From the NCBI GenBank assembly GCA_003254885.1, contig QANT01007929.1, forward strand, positions 1 to 21,643: a stretch of 21,643 bases of DNA. The letters run 5' to 3'. Position 1 is the stretch's first letter. Every line of letters starts with the position of its first letter. Below the pieces are notes generated by a model, which searched no databases, had not been told where the DNA came from, and was given only the letters and a program-made list of their open reading frames with translations. Made by a program: the position numbers and the translations under genes. Below, one piece after another: positions 1-8,813 of the stretch. This DNA comes from Purshia tridentata (taxonomy: Eukaryota; Streptophyta; Magnoliopsida; Rosales; Rosaceae).

Positions 1-70
1 ATCCACAAAGAAAATAAATTTTGGGGCGTCTGCAACAAATCCTATCCATATATTTCTACATTTTTAAATT

Positions 71-170
71 AAGAGTTGGGTACCAACTAACTTCTAGTCT
101 AGTGATATTTTATCTCCACAAAGTTGGATTCTGAGTTCAAATATCCTCCCTAAATAAAAAAATAAATAAA
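71..170 (+). repeat. SINE-like tRNA-derived fragment (tentative)
   Basis: The tract has a weak A-box-like stretch (around 91-105, 'tctagtctagtg'), a B-box-like 'gagttcaaatatcc' near 133-146, and then an A-rich tail of aataaa units to about 170. This order is that of the promoter and tail of a plant tRNA-derived SINE. A related arrangement lies at 3396-3475. The boxes are degenerate and no target-site duplication was identified, so this is a tentative call. The rest of 1-380 shows no gene. Confidence 0.25.
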
Positions 171-380
171 ATTGTATAGATAATAATAGGGTTAAGGTCG
201 GTACCCCTATAGCCTACCGTTGGACCACCATTGATATGGCCCTAAATCCATCCACCTCTAACTCCGACTATGTCGGTATATCGACAATCAGTACTACCGA
301 CCACTACGGTCTTAGTTGTGATTAATATAAGGGTTACTATAATTATATACCTTAAATATACATAACTTTTGAACTTGGTA

Positions 381-646
381 CCTCAATTTAAAAAAGTGTC
401 ATTCGAGTTCCTTAACTACAATATCCTGTCACCTGAGTACTTCCATTAGTTTTGCCATAAATAAAAAAAATTGTTAATTGCTAGCGCGTCACACCGCTAA
501 AATTGACTTGGCTTTTAAATATAATCCATTAAACAAAAAAAATAGTAAAATAATAAAATATTTAAAATGAGATCAAATAAATAACAATTAAATAAACAAA
601 AGAAGGAAAAAAAAAAAAATCCTAGCAACCCAAACCTAGTCACCCT
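381..646 (+). repeat. Left arm of a long imperfect inverted repeat
   Basis: The reverse complement of this arm aligns along its length with 3155-3396. Shared blocks include 'aagtgtcatt' followed by 'agttcctta', an A/T-rich middle with 'ctaaaataataaaat'-type runs, and an inner end with 'ctagtcaccct'. The arms are about 270 and 240 bp and enclose about 2.5 kb. Long inverted ends around non-coding filler suggest a Mutator-like or other foldback DNA element. No transposase is visible between the arms and no clean flanking duplication was found. Confidence 0.6.
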
Positions 647-649
647 TTA

Positions 650-1490
650 TGACACCTAGAAATTTCCAAAGTTATTTTGGAATTTTTCCTTTTTGAAATA
701 TTTTCGTAAGGTTTATATATGATCAACCTCCTCGACTTAAATTAAAATAAACCTAGCTAGAAACCCACGATCTAACATGACTGTCTACCTCAGAGTGCAC
801 AGTCATATTGGATTAAGAATTCAGAGTTATGCTAATGTTGAACCTCTGAATTATGCCTGGTCTGAACAGACAAGGTTGAGGGTACATATGTTTTGATACC
901 GTTCCTTAAGCCAGTTGCTGTTTAATTTGGATCTCTAGTTTCCTAGTAGGTACAAGTGGAACGTGGACATAGGATAGAGACATGCAAAAATGAAAAGGAT
1001 AAGAAATATGGACACTCATCTGGTAAAGCAGGTAGGGGGAAGGTAACATATCCCGGTTAGAGTATTTCGTACCTATTTTCATATGTATGTACATGAAATG
1101 TTTTACATAGATAAAGTGCATCATTTTTGTATGGCATATCTGTGTGTGTTTTTATGATACTGGGTACTTGGTGACCTGAGAGTAAAAGGTACGTGTTATG
1201 ACATTGAGTTTCTATCCTTTAAACCTCCAGAGGGGTAGTACAAATGGGTTAGTCGAATGTCCTTCTGGGGAGGCTAACATAGGCAATATTACCAGGTAAA
1301 TGGATACTCTCGCTACAATATCAAGAAAGTGGTTAAATTTCCGATATTGGTAAATCTAAACTTTGTCTGTTGCAGGTAAATCTAAACTTTATCTTGTGAT
1401 GGAATTTTCATTCGAAAACCTGTGTGGTTATGCAAAAGTTTTACTCACTGATTATTGGCATGTTTATTAGTATTTGTTAGCCAGTTGTTA
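650..1490. other. Intergenic DNA, possible LTR-retrotransposon remnant
   Basis: No coding region is supported here; the one ORF on the minus strand at 906-1124 has no recognisable motif. Text such as 'gacctgagag', 'gacctccagaggggtag' and 'ccttctggggaggctaac' reminds me of plant gypsy-type LTR sequence, and similar-looking DNA continues beyond the MITE at 2232-2420. A 16-bp direct repeat 'ggtaaatctaaacttt' occurs at 1349-1364 and 1375-1390. No paired LTR, primer-binding site or polyprotein is visible, so the retroelement origin is a guess. Confidence 0.25.
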
Positions 1491-1491
1491 G

Positions 1492-2231
1492 TAGGGACGG
1501 ACCTAGAAATTAAAATAGAGTGGTCTAAAATTAGAGGCTATAAATTTATGGTTAGGTGGAGTTCGGTACCACAAAGTGGCAACTAATTATTTTTGAGGGA
1601 TTCAGGATCCCCAAAAGTCATAATTTGCTTAATGCTTATAGGGCCTTCATTGCTTTAAATAATTTCAACGCTCTTGATGGCTTAACGCATGGGCTTTAAA
1701 ATGAGTTTGTTAAAGTCAAGGATCAAAGCCTTATTGGCCAAAAAAAAAAAGGATATAGAGGCTATAAATTTATGGTTAGGTGGAGTTCGGCACCACAAAG
1801 TGGCAACTAATTATTTTTGAGGGATTCAAGATCCCCAAAGGTCATAATCTGCTTAATGCTTATAGGGCCTTCATTGCTTTGAATAATTTCAACGCTCTTG
1901 ATGGCTTAACGCATAGGCTTTAAAATGAGTTTGTTAAAGTCAAGGATCAAAGCCTTATTGGCCAAAAAAAAAAAGGATTAAGGCCTTGAACATCCTCACT
2001 AGATCCACCGAAGTTGTTAACTCGTAAGTGAAAGTAATAACACTCATCATACTAATGTGTAGTAATTAAATAGTAAAAGAGATGTCTTTGTTTTTTTTCT
2101 TATTAATTGCGTATCATTATATGAATTGCGTAACAACTAATGTTTGAGTTTGGGCTGAGTATATAACTAGTATTTAAAATTTTTTTTTTATATAAAATGG
2201 GGTGGGATGCCCCTACTATAGTTTCGTCCCT
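1492..2231. mobile_element. hAT-like MITE with an internal tandem duplication
   Basis: The left end 'tagggacggacctag' and the right end 'gtttcgtcccta' share the inverted terminal octamer TAGGGACG. This resembles plant hAT non-autonomous elements, whose ends often read like C/TAGGGGCGGAGC. The 8-bp flanks (gttgttag, gttattgc) match at only five of eight positions, so the target-site duplication is weak. No transposase is encoded. Most of the interior is a 224-bp tandem duplication (separate entry). Confidence 0.45.
1532..1978. repeat. 224-bp tandem duplication, two copies
   Basis: Copy 1 is about 1532-1755 and copy 2 about 1756-1978. The offset stays exactly 224 bp from 'tagaggctataaat' to the A11 tract and 'ggat' at the end, with no net indel. 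I count about six substitutions (for example ggtacc/ggcacc and gcatggg/gcatagg), about 97% identity. The duplication therefore looks recent relative to the degenerate ends of the enclosing element. Confidence 0.9.
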
Positions 2232-3154
2232 AGTTATTGCTCTTTGCTATCCTTATTGCTAATTTTGGATGTGTTATGAAATTCTTATATCTGTATACTT
2301 TCGAGTATTATTTTCAAACCTGACTAAGATTTTCCTCAAGGGAACCTACTGTAATCTTGTGAGTGTAGGTAACCCTGTTGTTAATGACTAGGACTGAGGT
2401 CATGGGCGTGACACTTGCAGATTCTCAGCATCCATCATCCTATTTAGTTTAGATCATTTCTTTGGATATGTGGTGGTGTTTCTCTTTCATCCTCGTAGGT
2501 GACACTTCCCATTGGTTACCCATAAGTCCAATTTGTTGCACCATTTTATTAATGGAGAAATCACTATAGAGTGCATTGGACTATCCTGGCATATCTGCTT
2601 ATCTACTATCTCTGTATTATTATTACTAGATTTTGTGGTTCTAGGGTTATTATCTTTTGAACTTATAACCCACTCTGGTTGATACTTTTATTATTATTTT
2701 AATCTATTGAGGTATATTCAGTAATTTATTTTCGCGGTAATTTATTACTCTGATCCAACCTAGTTTCACAACTAAAACGGCTTAACTCATTTTAAAGAGC
2801 TTGTGATTATGATACTTAGAGGTAAGGGGATTATAGTCTTGGGATCTTCAAGACGGGCGCTGCTGTGGCGTTTCAGCGGTTCTGGAGCATCACACCTTCC
2901 ACCCACCTCCTACCCACCAAGCCATCCACCTTCAAACCTCCTAGTGTCGGCCACCCAACCCACATGCACCTGGCTCCCCGACGTACCCACCTCCTTCCCC
3001 CTTTCCAACCACCACCATGACCTAGAAACCCACGACCTCATAGCCCATAAACACGACGAATATTGATGTTTTATATTTTTTAAACTTTAAATTGGAAATG
3101 GGGAGGCTGAGGGAGAAGGGGCAGGCCGCTAGAAGAAGGGAAAGAGGTGGGTGG
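2232..3154. other. Intergenic DNA without a supported gene
   Basis: From 2232 the text again resembles LTR-type sequence, ending near 'catgggcgtgacacttgcag' around 2402-2421. An 87-codon frame at 2803-3066 is rich in Pro, Ser and His from CCACC-type sequence and has no domain. This is probably filler between the arms of the inverted repeat. Confidence 0.4.
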
Positions 3155-3396
3155 AGGGTGACTAGTTTCGGTTGTTGGGATCGTGTTTTGTTTTTGTTTA
3201 AAATTTTTATTTTATCTTATTTTATTATTTTAGTATTATTTTTTGCTTAATTGTTTATTTTTAAAAGCTAAGTCAATGCTTAGTGGTGTGCCATGTCACT
3301 AGTTAATAGTTATTTTATGATAAGACTAACAGAGATACTTAAGTGGTAGGATATAGTAGCTAAGGAACTTGAATGACACTTTTCGAAATTGAAGTT
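3155..3396 (-). repeat. Right arm of the long imperfect inverted repeat
   Basis: This is the partner of 381-646. Read on the minus strand it gives the same order of blocks: 'aagtgtcattcaagttcctta', the A/T-rich centre, 'aataataaaat' runs, and the inner 'actagtcaccct'. It ends near 3396, where a SINE-like tract begins. Confidence 0.6.
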
Positions 3397-3475
3397 GGCC
3401 TAGTTGGCTAAGGACAAAAATCTCTTCGACATACCTAGGCTCAAACTCTCTCCCTGTAATAAAAAAACAAATTTA
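3396..3475 (+). repeat. SINE-like tRNA-derived tract
   Basis: 'tggcctagttggctaagg' fits a Pol III A box (TRGCNNAGTNGG type). It is followed about 30 bp later by 'ggctcaaactct', a degenerate B box, and then by 'ccctgtaataaaaaaac', an A-rich tail. This is the usual order for a plant tRNA-derived SINE. No complete target-site duplication was found and no function is implied. Confidence 0.35.
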
Positions 3476-3628
3476 ATATACAGTTAAAGTATATATTTAT
3501 TATTAACCCTAAACATAATCATACTATAGAATTAAATTTATATATTTTAACTTTGTGTATTGATGTTAATTCTATCTAAAAATATAATAACTATAAAATT
3601 AGCTTTCTTTTATGTCATACTAATAGTT

Positions 3629-4575
3629 TTTTTCTTGGCCGATGAAAAGAATTATTTCATTAATCAAAGCAACAAATAAAAGGAGAACAAAATTCAAACA
3701 CAATAAAAACAAAACAAAGATCCCAAGACAGTACAAAAACAACTCATAAGTCAAACTCAAACTCTAATCAAAAGGCATCCCATCATCCACCAACACACAA
3801 AAGAGAAGATGGGTCACCCAAGCAGACTGATATATCTTCAAGTGGGCCAACCTTGCTGCAATATCAGCAGCATGATTTGCTTCTCGATTAATCTATTACC
3901 ACCTCAAAGAAGAGAAACTAGAGGCTAAGTACCAAATTTCATGTAGCAAATGATATAATTGCCAAGGAATAATTTTAGCCAAACAAGTAGCTGCAGAAAT
4001 TACAATTTGAGAGTCACACTCAACCAATACCTTATCCAAACTACATTCCTTTTTGCACAAGTAAGTCCTTCCAAAACAGCTCTAGCCTCAGCCACCAAAG
4101 AAGGATCCACAACACAGTGTACAGCAGTACCACCAACCAATCTGCAAGAAGAATCTCTAATAAACACTCCAATGCCAGCCTGTGATAAGCTATCCAAAGA
4201 TCCATCAACATTCACTTTGACCTCAGGACACAAGGGGGGAACCAAGAAGTGGATCTATTAGAACTAGAAATTTGATGAACTTTACTAGTTACAGAAGCTG
4301 GCTTTTGAGTACCCTCCTCAAGAAATTCAATACATGCCCTTTTGGCTCTGTACTCACCACCAAAGGATCTGGACAATAATGTTGAAAAACAACTTTACAT
4401 CTAAATTTTCATATGGTCCAACATATAAAACAAATCCAAGTGATTAAAAAAGAAGCATAAGACCTCCAAAGCCAATTATCAAAGGAAGTAATTGTAGACC
4501 TTTCAATTCTATACCGAAGGCATTCTAGACACACCCCTTCCACCCAAGGACACAACAGCAGTAAAAACATACAAC
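3629..4575 (-). mobile_element. 5'-truncated LINE with an RNase H-like 3' domain
   Basis: The element reads on the minus strand and is about 950 bp long. It keeps only the 3' end of a LINE-type ORF2, the plant RNase H (RVT_3) domain. It ends in a short A tract (T run just after 3628) and has the 13-bp target-site duplication. The reading frame is interrupted near 4040 and again near 3895, so it is dead. No endonuclease or main reverse-transcriptase domain remains, as expected for 5' truncation. The 3' text before the tail, with 'aatgaaataattctttt' followed by 'cggccaag', is of a kind often seen at plant LINE ends. Confidence 0.8.
3770..4245 (-). pseudogene. RNase H-like domain of LINE ORF2 (broken)
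   Basis: The minus-strand frame from 4245 gives 'KVNVDGSLD' (first catalytic Asp of RNase H), then 'AGIGVFIRDS' and 'LVAEARAVLEGL' (catalytic Glu). After a frame change near 4040 the match resumes with 'VECDSQIVISA' (Asp of the TDS/CDS motif), and further on with 'REANHAADIAARLAHL' (final Asp motif), with a stop near 3895. The motif order is complete but split across frames. It belongs to the retroelement and is not a host gene. Confidence 0.8.
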
Positions 4576-4588
4576 CATACTAATAGTT

Positions 4589-5426
4589 ATTTCTATAAAA
4601 ACATACAACCATGCATAGCCAAATGTACAATATTTAATTAACTTGAAACCCAATAATTCTAATTTATATGCATATATAATGACCATAGCCAAAGCTATGG
4701 TTAGTGGATAAAAAATAAAAAAAACAGGGGCTCAACTATTAATTATATGAACTAGTCTCTTCGCCTGCACCAATTGATTTTTTTTTTTTCTTATTGGGCA
4801 TATAATCTTTAAAAAATGACGTTGCAAGTGGTTGCTATCTTTTAGGACGTACTTTTAAAAAAAACTTAATAGATAAGTTGTTTACAAATTTACCTTTATT
4901 AAATTTAATTTTTTTAACTTGAAATTTTAGTAAGTCATTGGAAATTCATATATGGAATTGGGAATGTTTCATGTACTTGGCAGATTTATTTACTTTATTA
5001 ATATAGATAGATAATAGATTCACTTTATAATCAATTTATTGTTTTAACTAAATATTAATAGAGTGTTGCTATTTGCATATCCTCTTTTCTCTCAATACAT
5101 AGTACCCTTCCTTTGCAATTTGAAAAATTACAAGTTTAACCTGGCAAAAAATAGGAAAAAGGAAAAACCACCCAAGACTCCTAGCCTCTTGCCTCGCTGC
5201 CGCCCTCACCGCGGGCAGTTAGCGCACTCTTCCCCATCTCTCTCTCTCTTTCACTTTTGCACCTCCATTGCCTACTGGAACTGAACCATTATATACATAT
5301 ATATATATATATATATCTCTCTCTCTCTCTCTTTCTCTCTCCGATATTGTAGGTCATCGGCCTCAAGATCGGCAACCACCCTAGACCGCCTAGCCCAGCC
5401 CAGCCCTAGCTTGGTCCACCGATGTC
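4589..5426. other. AT-rich intergenic DNA with a stem-loop and microsatellite
   Basis: No gene is supported. A perfect hairpin lies at 4682-4701 (accatagc-caaa-gctatggt). A mixed (TA)n(CT)n microsatellite lies at about 5290-5342. The 73-codon frame at 5063-5284 has no recognisable motif. The 16-bp word aaaaacatacaaccat occurs twice near 4563 and 4598, one copy on each side of the right target-site copy of the LINE. Confidence 0.5.
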
Positions 5427-5623
5427 CACTACAAAAAAAAAAAAAAAGGCAATAGCCAACCCTATTAGTTGCACATAAAAATGTGGTAGTTGGGCACTTT
5501 AGTCCCTATTGCACAATAGCTACACGTTTTTGTTAAAATCGAGGTACTTTAGTCCTATTGCTTAATTGTCATCCCTTTCTGTGTAACGAATAAGGATGGT
5601 TATTGTCCATATTTTTTGTAGTG
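5427..5623. mobile_element. CACTA-type MITE, 197 bp, with GTC target-site duplication
   Basis: The left end is CACTACAAAAAA and the right end TTTTTTGTAGTG, the canonical inverted ends of CACTA (CMC/EnSpm) transposons. The 3-bp flanks are identical: GTC at 5424-5426 and at 5624-5626. Subterminal sequence also pairs: 'ggcaatagccaaccctatta' on the left resembles the inverted right side 'ggacaataaccatccttatt'. Inside there is a direct repeat around 'ctttagtccctattgc' and 'ctttagtcctattgc'. No protein is encoded, so it is a non-autonomous element. Confidence 0.9.
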
Positions 5624-6173
5624 GTCCATGGCAAAGTCCATCAATATGGCATTAAGAAAAGTCTGTGTAGTGAGAAGAAATGAAGTGTGCAAATATCAGA
5701 ACTGTATTAATCTTACATACAACAAAAACTTTTCTCCAATGAGAAATTCCTCCTAATTAAGTATAGTTTTTCTTAATATTCTTATAAATGGTTTTCCTTT
5801 GAGCATCTGAAAAGCCACTCGACTATAAAATATTCAAATTAATTAGTTATCACAATGCCATTGTTCAAAATAGCTCTTTGAAAGTTTGAATTATCCTTGA
5901 GCATATGCTTATATAACGAATGACCTTAGCCAAAAGCTAAGGTCAATTGCTTGACTATTAATTATATCAATTTCACCTTATAATAATTTATTTGAAACTA
6001 ATTTAATGCTTTACCCAAACAATAACTTTATACATTTAAATTTTTCTTGCTCAAATTAAAAATTTTCTAATTAATTAAGAAATGAATAACTAAAGAAAGA
6101 ATTCTCTTAATATATCTATATATAAATGTTGTTTTTCAATACATTTAATTTGGAAATATCGAATTAAGCTAGA
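5624..6173. other. AT-rich region upstream of the PP2C-like gene
   Basis: It holds a perfect 9-bp-stem hairpin at 5922-5944 (gaccttagc-caaaa-gctaaggtc) followed by 'actattaattatat', which is also found after the hairpin at 4682-4701. A TATA-like 'ctatatataaatg' lies around 6116-6128, about 50 bp before the ATG at 6174, and is a candidate core promoter. Confidence 0.4.
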
Positions 6174-7337
6174 ATGAAGCCATCAGCCATGGAATGGATT
6201 TCTAAAGGGAGACTTGTGTTCAAAATGATCATAAGGAGAATAAGTGTCAGTTTGCTTATTTTATCAATATTGGTGGTTGTGGAAGCTGATGATGAATCTG
6301 CTCAACATTTATCTTCACATCCCCTACATGCCAAAATTTCCTTTTCCTTTGCTTCTAAATATTCTAGCGAAGATCACCTTAGTTTTGAAAATTATATCCC
6401 TAAAACAATCAAAATTGGCAATAAAATTTTCCATAACTTGAAGCAAAATGTACTTGGGTTAGCTTCCAACCTAAAAGACATAGTTGGGTTAGGTTCATCA
6501 TCAGAAACTCGACCTGAAAAAAATGGTTCTGAACTTGTAGGTGTAACATATGGCTTCCACTTATTAAAGGGAGTAAACAACCATGTTATGGAAGACTATG
6601 TTGTTGCAGAGACTTCAAAAATTGGTGAGCATGTGGTAGGACTATTTGCCATATTTGATGGCTATACAAGCCATGATATTCCTGCATACTTGCAGTCTCA
6701 TCTTCTTAACAATATCATAACAAAGCCTGATTTCTTGACAAAACCGAAAAATGCAGTGAGGAAAGCATATATTGAAACTGATACTAGCATTCAAGAGAAA
6801 TCAAAAGAAAACACAATTGCTTTTAGTAGATTAGCGGCTTCAACTGCAGTTACAGCAATAATAATGAAGCGGCGAGGTAAGTCAAATTATAAGCTTGTAG
6901 TAGCCAATGTTGGCGATTCTCGAGCTGTTATATGTTGCAAGAATGGTATGGCTAAACAATTATCTGTTGATCATGATGTAAACAATGAAATGGAAAGAGA
7001 AGCAGTTAGGAGGAGAGGTGCTCATGTGTCAGATCCTCCAATGGGTAATGATCATGGGATGTTCCCACTAACGAGGGCATTTGGTATAACTTATAAGAAA
7101 AAAAATGTGAGTTGTGAACCAGATGTAGTGGTGGAGATGATAGATGGTGAAACAAAGTTCCTTGTGTTGGCTAGTCGTCCACTATGGAAGGTGATGTCCA
7201 ACCAAGAAGTTGTGAATTCTATTGGACAAAAAATGAATGCCCATGAAGCAGCTGCACATCTTACTCAAAAGGCACGCAATATGGCCAACTATTTTGATAA
7301 GGATGATATTTCATGTGTTGTTGTAAGATTTAGGTGA
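6174..7337 (+). CDS. PP2C-like protein, probable pseudophosphatase (single exon)
   Basis: This is a 387-residue open frame without introns. PP2C enzymes remove phosphate from Ser/Thr using two metal ions. Motifs run in family order: 'MED' at 139-141, 'FDGYTS' with Asp162-Gly163 where most members have FDGHGG, 'STAVTAII', 'ANVGDSRAVI', 'LSVDHD', 'LTRAFGI' where the family has RAFGD, 'LASRPLWKVMSNQE' at about 332-345, and C-terminal 'DDISCVVVRF' with Asp377-Asp378. The ACDG/ASDG motif has become SRP (Arg335-Pro336), so a metal-ligand Asp is missing, and catalysis is doubtful. The likely relatives are plant 'PP2C-like protein 44' genes, by memory of the family. The N terminus (about residues 17-38, IIRRISVSLLILSILVVV) is a signal-peptide or membrane-anchor-like stretch, unusual for PP2C. 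Lack of introns suggests a retrocopy. The frame has no stop over its whole length, so it may still be expressed. An alternative start is Met6. Confidence 0.8.
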   Translation: MKPSAMEWISKGRLVFKMIIRRISVSLLILSILVVVEADDESAQHLSSHPLHAKISFSFASKYSSEDHLSFENYIPKTIKIGNKIFHNLKQNVLGLASNLKDIVGLGSSSETRPEKNGSELVGVTYGFHLLKGVNNHVMEDYVVAETSKIGEHVVGLFAIFDGYTSHDIPAYLQSHLLNNIITKPDFLTKPKNAVRKAYIETDTSIQEKSKENTIAFSRLAASTAVTAIIMKRRGKSNYKLVVANVGDSRAVICCKNGMAKQLSVDHDVNNEMEREAVRRRGAHVSDPPMGNDHGMFPLTRAFGITYKKKNVSCEPDVVVEMIDGETKFLVLASRPLWKVMSNQEVVNSIGQKMNAHEAAAHLTQKARNMANYFDKDDISCVVVRFR

Positions 7338-7340
7338 TTA

Positions 7341-7341
<1 letters not shown>

Positions 7342-7374
<33 letters not shown>
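7342..7374. repeat. (AT)n microsatellite
   Basis: A run of about sixteen AT units begins a few bases after the PP2C-like stop codon. A second, shorter AT run lies at about 7480-7499. Confidence 0.9.
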
Positions 7375-7379
<5 letters not shown>

Positions 7380-7799
7380 CCCTAAAATCAATCATTAGAT
7401 AACTTTTTGAGATTATCATTATTATTATCCTTTGTATGAACTTATATTATTTATAATTTAAAAGGCGAAGTTTTACTCATATATATATATATATATATTA
7501 TGTGATTGTTTGAATAGAGTTCACAGAACTTAAGTGGAGATGATATGAAACTAAATTAATTAGAGTCTGGAGTACTTAGTTTCTTACATGTTCATGGTCA
7601 TTGTTTCATGCTTAAAAACCCCCACACATGATTGTGAAACGTATGTTAAGAGTCTTGAGAATATGACACCTAGTCTCAGAGTATTGTAGTCTCAAGTTTT
7701 TCCTAAACTACGTTAAGCTCTTTTTGGTTGAAACACGTTGGATCGAAGTTAAATTAGTAACAAAATGCCTTTAGAAAAAAGTTATAAAATTGTTGAAAT
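7375..7799. other. Intergenic DNA, no gene seen
   Basis: AT-rich sequence with the short AT microsatellite at about 7480-7499. No frame with a recognisable motif on either strand. Confidence 0.5.
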
Positions 7800-8181
7800 A
7801 GATGCCTCAACTATTGGATAGGCAGATATTTTACATCAATATAATAATAAAGAGTCTCCAAAATATGAAGAACAAGTTTGTAGATATAGGTAAATTTGGA
7901 GAACAACAAGCTAGATTACCAATACTAATTTAAAAATATTAGGAATAACTAATTCAGTTAAATCATTTTATTTATTTTTACATAATAAAATATTTACAAT
8001 TACAACTGATTGTGAAAATATTGTTTCTCATTATAATAAAATTAAGACTAACAAACAAGCAGCCCAAATATGTGTTTTATTTGTTGAAACCATTGTTCTG
8101 GAGACTTCTTTATTTGGGAAATTAGAGGCCCTTAGTCCAATTAAGAACCACAATTCTACTTTTCCTACTAAGACATATTGA
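7800..8181 (+). pseudogene. Endogenous pararetrovirus-like RNase H remnant
   Basis: A plus-strand frame is open at 7828-7890, closes with TAA at 7891 and TAG at 7912, and is open again from 7915 to a TGA at 8179. It contains 'EEQVCRYR' and later 'FTITTDCENIVSHYNK', which match the order and spacing of the RNase H domain in plant caulimovirids: a CRY motif, then a TDC-type motif with an I-V-x-x-Y-N run. An intervening glycine-rich piece sits in another frame, so frameshifts have accumulated. No ATG, no reverse-transcriptase core and no coat or movement domain is visible. It is an old, non-functional genomic copy. A gypsy-type RNase H is the main alternative. Confidence 0.45.
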
Positions 8182-8456
8182 GGTTGTCTTGCAAATAAAA
8201 CCATCACAAGAAGCTGTTAGAAACATTGGTCTACAGATCTTTTACATAAGTGTCACAAACATTCCCAATTTGAAACCATTGTTCTGTTCTTCCTACTCAA
8301 TGCATTATGATCAATCTAGCCATTTTGTAGAGACTGAAACCATGCACCAAAATGAAGATTCTCCAAAGCTCCAGCAAGTCCTTGAAGAAAAAGGAAGAGC
8401 AAGGCCTATATAAGCCTATATAGCCTTAAGATATCATTAAAAGTTACATGATGTGG
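8182..8456. other. Intergenic DNA between the RNase H remnant and the tandem repeat
   Basis: A 74-codon plus-strand frame at 8189-8413 has no recognisable motif. The short word 'gcctatata' is repeated with small changes around 8404-8424. No gene is supported. Confidence 0.4.
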
Positions 8457-8813
8457 AAAATCTCCATCAAATGATAAACTTCTAATCCTAAATGCAAACC
8501 CATCTAATTTCTAATCCTAAAATCCAAACCCATCAATTACACCACCATTCACTGCTTGCTAAAGAAACCAAATTCAATCAACCGATTGCCTCTCTTGGAC
8601 CTGAAGCCATAACCCTCTCAAAATCTCCATCAAATGATAAACTTCTAATCCTAAAATGCAAACCCATCTAATTTCTAATCCTAAAATGCAAACCCATCTA
8701 ATTTCTAATCCTAAAATCCAAACCCATCAATCACACCACCATTCACTGCTTGCTAAAGAAACCAAATTCAATCAACCAATTGCCTCTCTTGGACCTGAAG
8801 CCATAACCCTCTC
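8457..8813. repeat. Nested tandem repeat: 163/194-bp duplication with 30-bp inner units
   Basis: The outer unit runs 8457-8619 (163 bp) and again 8620-8813 (194 bp), from 'aaaatctccatcaaatgat' to 'ccataaccctctc'. Inside each is an inner unit of 30 bp ('ttctaatcctaaaatgcaaa' plus 'cccatctaat'). Copy 1 has two inner units, one of them a base short. Copy 2 has three, starting at 8643, 8673 and 8703. The length difference of 31 bp is explained by one inner unit plus the single-base deletion. The outer copies are otherwise nearly identical. Confidence 0.92.

Larger units (their letters stand above)
3616..4588. repeat. 13-bp target-site duplication flanking the LINE insertion
   Basis: The 13-mer catactaatagtt is present at 3616-3628 and again, identical, at 4576-4588. 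Between the copies lies minus-strand retroelement sequence with a T run (its poly-A tail) directly beside the left copy. This is the expected product of target-primed reverse transcription. Confidence 0.85.

Noticed and set aside
2803..3066. 87-codon plus-strand ORF rich in Pro, Ser and His
   Set aside because: Low-complexity CCACC-type sequence inside a transposon block, with no domain and no plausible promoter context.
5063..5284. 73-codon plus-strand ORF before the CT microsatellite
   Set aside because: No motif, and its composition follows local AT-rich and CT-rich sequence.
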